This document shows, piece by piece, positions 59,505 to 64,000 of a stretch of DNA of 64,000 nucleotides. Within the stretch, counting starts at the first letter, position 1; every line of letters begins with the position of its first letter. The notes under the pieces are model-generated. The model was not told where the DNA came from. It searched no databases and worked only from the letters and a program-made list of their open reading frames with translations. Origin of the DNA: an uncultured Flavobacteriaceae bacterium. Lineage in GTDB: Bacteria; Bacteroidota; Bacteroidia; Flavobacteriales; Flavobacteriaceae. The position numbers and the translations under genes are program-made. Location of the stretch: positions 496,001 to 560,000 of the forward strand of contig CANMSI010000002.1 in assembly GCA_947500575.1 (NCBI GenBank), in the 5' to 3' direction.

Positions 59505-60893
59505 CTATATACCTGCCACTTCTTTAATTTCGCCGATAATACGATCTGCCAAACCATCTGCTTCTGACTGACTTTTTGCTTCCGTGTAAATTCGAATAAT
59601 AGGTTCTGTATTCGATTTTCTTAGATGTACCCAATTCTCAGGAAAATCTATTTTTACCCCATCAATCGTTGAAACATCTTCATTCTTATATTTCTCTTTC
59701 ATCTGAATTAGTAAGGCATCTACATCTAAATCTGGCGTTAGTTGTATTTTCTTTTTACTCATAAAATAGCTAGGGTAACTCGCTCTTAATTCACTCACAG
59801 TACCTCCTTTTTCTGCCATCAACATTAGAAAAAGTGCGGTTCCTACCAAGGAATCTCTTCCATAATGACTTTCAGGATAGATAATACCCCCATTTCCTTC
59901 TCCACCGATAACTGCATTGTTAGCCTTCATCTTAGTTACTACATTTACCTCTCCTACCGCTGCCGCTTCATACGTACCACCGTGTTTATTGGTAATATCT
60001 CTAAGCGCTCTGGATGAGGAAAGATTAGAAACCGTATTCCCTTTTGTTTTTCCCAAAACATAATCGGCACATGCCACTAGTGTATACTCTTCTCCAAACA
60101 TCTCTCCATCATTACTGATAAATGCCAAACGATCTACATCTGGATCTACTACCAATCCAAAATCTGCTTGCTCCTTAACCACCAAGTCGCAAATATCTCC
60201 TAAGTGTTCCTTCAAAGGTTCTGGATTATGCGGGAAATGACCGGTTGGGTCACAGTACAATTCAACCACCTCTACTCCCAGTGCTTTTAATAATTTAGGA
60301 ATGGCAATACCCCCAGTAGAATTTACTCCGTCTACAACTACCTTAAAACCAGCTGCCTTAATTACCTCTGCATCTATCAATGACAAATCTAATACTTCAT
60401 CAATATGAATATCTATATAAGCATCGTTCTTTACAATAGTTCCTAATACATCTACCTCCGAAAAATTAAAGGCTTCCTTTTCAGCTATTTCCAGAATAAC
60501 TGCTCCTTGAGCAGCGTCTAAAAACTCTCCCTTTTCATTTAATAATTTAAGAGCGTTCCATTGTTTTGGGTTATGACTTGCCGTAAGTATTATACCTCCA
60601 TCTGCTTTCTCTAATGGCACAGCAATTTCAACTGTTGGAGTTGTAGAAAGTCCAAGGTCTATTACATCTATTCCTAAACCAACCAAGGTAGATACCACCA
60701 AATTCTGAATCATTTCTCCAGATAAACGAGCATCTCTACCTATAACCACCGTCAATTTTTCCTTTTTAGCATACCCTTTTAACCAAGTTCCATAAGCAGC
60801 TGCAAACTTAACAGTGTCAATAGGGGTTAGATTATCACCAGGTTGCCCACCAATAGTGCCTCGGATACCAGAAATAGATTTTATTAGCGTCAT
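59505..60893 (-). CDS. glmM: phosphoglucosamine mutase / phosphohexomutase
   Basis: The 462-residue alpha-D-phosphohexomutase has IRGTIGG at the N-terminus, the phosphoserine loop TASHNPKQWNALK, the metal-binding DPDVDRLAF, the sugar-binding GEGNGGIIYPE and the phosphate-binding RKSNTEPIIRIY. GEGNGG fits the GlmM and general PMM/PGM branch in Bacteroidota, which is used for GlcN-6-P to GlcN-1-P in peptidoglycan and LPS synthesis. A -7 element lies upstream. It diverges from the ACP phosphodiesterase-like gene. Confidence 0.85.
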   Translation of the reverse strand: MTLIKSISGIRGTIGGQPGDNLTPIDTVKFAAAYGTWLKGYAKKEKLTVVIGRDARLSGEMIQNLVVSTLVGLGIDVIDLGLSTTPTVEIAVPLEKADGGIILTASHNPKQWNALKLLNEKGEFLDAAQGAVILEIAEKEAFNFSEVDVLGTIVKNDAYIDIHIDEVLDLSLIDAEVIKAAGFKVVVDGVNSTGGIAIPKLLKALGVEVVELYCDPTGHFPHNPEPLKEHLGDICDLVVKEQADFGLVVDPDVDRLAFISNDGEMFGEEYTLVACADYVLGKTKGNTVSNLSSSRALRDITNKHGGTYEAAAVGEVNVVTKMKANNAVIGGEGNGGIIYPESHYGRDSLVGTALFLMLMAEKGGTVSELRASYPSYFMSKKKIQLTPDLDVDALLIQMKEKYKNEDVSTIDGVKIDFPENWVHLRKSNTEPIIRIYTEAKSQSEADGLADRIIGEIKEVAGI

Positions 60894-60909
60894 GTATTTT
60901 ATTTTTTTG

Positions 60910-60917
60910 CAAATATA
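60910..60917 (-). promoter_or_regulatory. -7 promoter element for glmM
   Basis: On the minus strand this reads TATATTTG, a TAnnTTTG match, 16 bp upstream of the glmM ATG. No -33 TTG at the right spacing is seen. Confidence 0.5.
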
Positions 60918-60981
60918 CAGGTATACAACATATTCTTCTATTCCTTCTTCGTATTTTCGACATTAGGAAGACCAATGAACC

Positions 60982-61575
60982 ATGAATTTTCTAGCACATA
61001 TTTATTTATCATTTGAAAATGACGAGATTACCATTGGAAACTTCATTGCAGATAGCATACGAGGCAATAAATACAAACATTTGCCAGAAATGGTGCAAAA
61101 AGGAATTCTATTGCATAGAGCAATAGATACCTTTACAGATGCCCACCCTACCGTAAGAAAAAGCACTAAAAAACTTCATAAAAATTACAGTCATTATAGC
61201 AGTGTAATCGTAGATATCTTTTATGATCATTTTCTCGCAAAAAATTGGTCTACCTATTCTGACACGCCTTTGGATGTATTTGTGGATCAATTTTACGATC
61301 TTTTGGAAACACATTATACCATACTTCCAGACCCAGTAAAACGAATGATGCCCTATATGATTGCGGATAATTGGATTTTTAATTATTCGCAAATGGACGG
61401 CATCTCTCGTGTATTGGATGGAATGAATAGGCGGACCAAAAATAAATCCAAAATGAATTTTGCGATCAATGACCTAGAAGAACACTACGAGGAATTTGAA
61501 GCCGAATTTGTTAGTTTTTTTGAAGAATTAACTATCTTTTCCAAACAGAAATATAACTCACTATGCGAAAACTAA
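60982..61575 (+). CDS. acyl carrier protein phosphodiesterase (AcpH-like)
   Basis: The 197-residue protein matches the AcpH/ACP_PD family: MNFLAHIYLSFEN with the first His, then GNFIADSIRG, GILLHRAIDTFTDAHPTV and VDIFYDHFLAKNW, the HD-like metal residues. It would remove the phosphopantetheine arm from holo-ACP. It overlaps the ggt gene by 13 bp. In E. coli AcpH acts on the fatty-acid ACP. A link to the ACP in the PKS operon is not supported by position. Confidence 0.87.
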   Translation: MNFLAHIYLSFENDEITIGNFIADSIRGNKYKHLPEMVQKGILLHRAIDTFTDAHPTVRKSTKKLHKNYSHYSSVIVDIFYDHFLAKNWSTYSDTPLDVFVDQFYDLLETHYTILPDPVKRMMPYMIADNWIFNYSQMDGISRVLDGMNRRTKNKSKMNFAINDLEEHYEEFEAEFVSFFEELTIFSKQKYNSLCEN

Positions 61576-63245
61576 TATACCTTCCTCTTTTACTTCTTTT
61601 TGTCTATTGCAAAGAACAGGCAGCCCCACCAACGGGCTTGGTTACTGAAAATGCAATGGTGGTAACGGCGCGCGAGGAGGCATCAAAAATTGGAACTGAA
61701 ATTTTAAAAAATGGAGGTAATGCATTTGATGCAATGGTTGCAACAGAAATGGCATTGGCTGTGGCATATCCCTTTGCTGGAAATTTAGGGGGTGGTGGCT
61801 TTATGGTGTATCGGAAAAATGACGGAGAAGTTGGCGCACTAGACTATAGGGAAAAGGCTCCTTTGTCTGCACATAAAGACATGTATTTAGATTCTTTAGG
61901 CAATGTAATTCCTGGAAAAAGTACCACAGGTGCTACTGCGGTAGGCGTTCCAGGTACAGTAGCAGGAATTTTTGAAGTACATAAGAAATTTGGCTCCCTC
62001 CCAATGAAAGATATTTTAGCCCCAGTGATTGCATTGGCTGAAAGAGGTGTTATTGTGACAGAAAACCAAGCGAAACGTACGGCAAGACAGCAGGAGATAA
62101 TTTTAGAGGTCAATGGTGGTGCATCTACGTTTCCAACTTCATGCGTTACCGGAGATACTATTAAATACCCAGCACTTGCACAAACACTCAAAAGAATTTC
62201 ACAAAATGGAAGAGATGAATTTTACAAAGGTGAAACAGCCAAAATATTAGCCAGCTTTATACAAGAAAAAGGAGGTTATGTTACTGAACAGGATTTGGCC
62301 AAATACGAAGCTAAATGGCGCCAACCAGTTATTTTTAACTATAAAGACTTAAAAATTATATCTATGAGTCCACCTAGCAGTGGTGGTGTTACGATGAACC
62401 AAATTTTTAAAATGTTGGAACCTCATGATTTGGCGAGTTATGGACATAATTCTCCAGAGACCATCCAATTATTTACAGAAGCATCTCGGAGAGCGTATGC
62501 CGATCGCAATTATTATTTAGGTGATCCTGATTTTGTGGAAATTCCATTGGATCTATTATTGAGCGACAAATATCTCAAAGAGCGAATGTCTACCTTTTCT
62601 TTTGAAAAAGCGACCCTATCATCAGACATTGAGCGCGGTAACGTTCAAATCGTCGAAAGTACAGAAACTACGCACTATTCTATTGTTGATGCCGATGGGA
62701 ATGCCGTTTCTGTTACCACAACATTAAATGGGGCATTTGGTTCTAAATTATATTCAGATGAATTAGGTTTTTTTCTAAATAATGAAATGGACGACTTTAG
62801 CTCCAAACCCGGTGTTCCAAATATGTTTGGACTCATTGGAGCCGAAGCCAATAGCATTGCCGCAGAAAAAAGAATGCTAAGCTCAATGACACCTACCATA
62901 GTGGAAAAAGATGGTACATTATGGATGGTGGTTGGGACTCCCGGAGGGTCTACCATTATTACAGCCGTGGCGCAGACTATTTTAAATTCGTATGAATTTG
63001 ACATGAGCATGCAAGATGCAGTAAATGCGTCTCGATTTCATCATCAATGGCTACCAGATATGGTCATTTTTGAACCAGATGGGTTTTCTGAAACGCTAAA
63101 AAATGATTTAAAAGCGAAAGGATATATCATTAATGAAGAGCGTACACCAATTATAGGAAAAGTAGATGCCATTCGTGTTTTACCAGATGGCACGCTAGAA
63201 GGAGGCGCAGATAAAAGAGGAGACGATACAGCCGTAGGGTATTAG
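61563..63245 (+). CDS. ggt: gamma-glutamyltransferase, lipoprotein-type
   Basis: The 560-residue Ntn-hydrolase precursor has a lipoprotein-like signal (Cys near 16, FVYC), DYREKAP (about residue 95), and the self-processing site with nucleophile Thr370 in STETTHYS followed by VDADGNAVSVTTTLNG. GTPGGSTII completes the family signatures. It is processed into large and small subunits and cleaves gamma-glutamyl bonds in the periplasm. Its start overlaps the AcpH-like gene by 13 bp. It is the second enzyme here concerned with gamma-glutamyl or N-glutamyl chemistry. Confidence 0.9.
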   Translation: MRKLIYLPLLLLFVYCKEQAAPPTGLVTENAMVVTAREEASKIGTEILKNGGNAFDAMVATEMALAVAYPFAGNLGGGGFMVYRKNDGEVGALDYREKAPLSAHKDMYLDSLGNVIPGKSTTGATAVGVPGTVAGIFEVHKKFGSLPMKDILAPVIALAERGVIVTENQAKRTARQQEIILEVNGGASTFPTSCVTGDTIKYPALAQTLKRISQNGRDEFYKGETAKILASFIQEKGGYVTEQDLAKYEAKWRQPVIFNYKDLKIISMSPPSSGGVTMNQIFKMLEPHDLASYGHNSPETIQLFTEASRRAYADRNYYLGDPDFVEIPLDLLLSDKYLKERMSTFSFEKATLSSDIERGNVQIVESTETTHYSIVDADGNAVSVTTTLNGAFGSKLYSDELGFFLNNEMDDFSSKPGVPNMFGLIGAEANSIAAEKRMLSSMTPTIVEKDGTLWMVVGTPGGSTIITAVAQTILNSYEFDMSMQDAVNASRFHHQWLPDMVIFEPDGFSETLKNDLKAKGYIINEERTPIIGKVDAIRVLPDGTLEGGADKRGDDTAVGY

Positions 63246-63294
63246 TATAAGATAATGTACCTTCAGCCTTAAAAATTACTAAAACCAAACTGCT

Positions 63295-64000
63295 ATTAAA
63301 AAAATACTTAAAATATCTCTTAAAACCATTGTTGCCCTTGCAGTTATATTGCTAGCAGCGTTCGGTATAGTATATGCTATTTACAATGAACCACTTCCAG
63401 AGGCACAACCTAGCGCGGAAGCAGATATGCTAGCGAATAAAATGTTGAAAGCCCTTAATTATGATGCCTATAAAGAAACACGCTATTTAGAATGGTCTTT
63501 TAGAAGTGGTGCCCACAAATACAAATGGGATAAAACTATGGGGAAGGTACAGGTAAGTTGGAGCGATACTAAAGTAGCCTTAAATCTATCCCATCCAGAG
63601 AAAAGCACCGTATGGAAAAACAATACAGAAGTAATTGGGAATGACCAAGAAAAGAGTATTCGAAAAGCTGTTTCTCTTTTTAACAATGATTCTTTTTGGT
63701 TAGTAGCCCCTTTTAAAGTGTTCGATAAAGGAACTACACGAAGTATTGTACCTATGGAGGATGGTTCTCGTGGACTCCTGGTACATTATTCCGAAGGAGG
63801 AGATACTCCTAATGATTCTTATTTATGGAAATTAGCAGATAGTGGTTTCCCAGAGAGCTATCAAATGTGGACTAAAATTATTCCTATTGGAGGAGTTGAA
63901 GCCAGCTGGGACGATTGGCAGGTGATGGAAAGTGGTGCCTTCTTACCCAAATCTCATCAACTGGGTCCTGTAACTTTAAGCATGGGAGAACCCAAAGGAT
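63295..64000 (+). CDS. membrane-anchored hypothetical protein, partial at right edge; ATT start
   Basis: An open frame runs from the ATT at 63295 to the window edge (about 235 residues). The product begins with a basic start and one hydrophobic helix (MKKILKIS, then IVALAVILLAAFG), followed by a soluble domain (LEWSFRSGAHKYKWDKTMG, then a VKFF-like WLVAPFKVFDKG). No ATG, GTG or TTG lies between the stop at 63280-63282 and the hydrophobic helix, so ATT is the best start, as in infC. The C-terminus is not in this window. I do not recognise the family with certainty. Confidence 0.7.
   Translation, partial: MKKILKISLKTIVALAVILLAAFGIVYAIYNEPLPEAQPSAEADMLANKMLKALNYDAYKETRYLEWSFRSGAHKYKWDKTMGKVQVSWSDTKVALNLSHPEKSTVWKNNTEVIGNDQEKSIRKAVSLFNNDSFWLVAPFKVFDKGTTRSIVPMEDGSRGLLVHYSEGGDTPNDSYLWKLADSGFPESYQMWTKIIPIGGVEASWDDWQVMESGAFLPKSHQLGPVTLSMGEPKG

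Noticed and set aside
1..64000. tRNA, rRNA, CRISPR or transposase genes
   Set aside because: I read the intergenic regions for tRNA T-loops, spaced direct repeats and transposase motifs and found none convincing. A tRNAscan or CRISPR search would be decisive.

Overview
The window looks like chromosome of a marine member of the Flavobacteriaceae (Bacteroidota). The evidence is: many genes preceded by the Bacteroidota -7 element TAnnTTTG, almost no Shine-Dalgarno sequences, a MutS2-like protein without a visible Smr domain, a fused alpha/beta 2-oxoacid dehydrogenase E1, many short SPII lipoproteins, and a GH94/GPH-transporter pair. The genus cannot be fixed from the sequence alone. No rRNA, tRNA, CRISPR array, transposase or prophage was seen.

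Layout. 221-2827 (minus): a tight cupin / SDR / SDR / cyclase-family operon of unknown substrate. 2980-7637: a LamG-type lipoprotein and a GH94-family glycoside phosphorylase with a GPH sugar symporter. 7832-16303: envelope and housekeeping genes (MBL hydrolase, outer-membrane phospholipase A, amidohydrolase, LecA-like secreted protein plus GDPD, hibernation factor, YceI). 16325-22499 (minus): an eight-gene operon joining a type III polyketide synthase, a methyltransferase and an FAD oxidoreductase to a private type II fatty-acid set (ACP, ketosynthase, FabZ-like dehydratase, Y-x6-K enoyl reductase) and a small membrane protein. This is a likely alkylresorcinol, alkylpyrone or alkylquinone lipid pathway. 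23313-34923: metabolic and repair genes (fused E1, 2OG dioxygenase, SUI1, DUF1835, nucleoside phosphorylase, ung, MutS2).

35361-41393 (plus) is an accessory island: a type I restriction system whose four genes overlap by 4 bp each, with a RhuM/Fic-Doc fusion inserted between hsdS and hsdR. It is bounded by inverted 17-mers and short repeats that suggest a mobile cassette.

41810-48160 (minus): a secreted esterase and a lipoprotein, then a compact four-gene operon of a DAACS-type symporter, a GshB-like ATP-grasp ligase, an N-formylglutamate-amidohydrolase-like enzyme and a DUF1704/MATCAP-type HExxxH peptidase. This could be an amino-acid ligation/removal cycle and is the most attractive uncharacterised system here, together with the type III PKS operon. 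48220-64000: core functions (aroC, LpxH-like phosphoesterase, a large FAD/Fe-S dehydrogenase, TlpA-like thioredoxin, rhomboid, lysophospholipid acyltransferase, glmM, ACP phosphodiesterase, ggt) and a gene running off the right edge.
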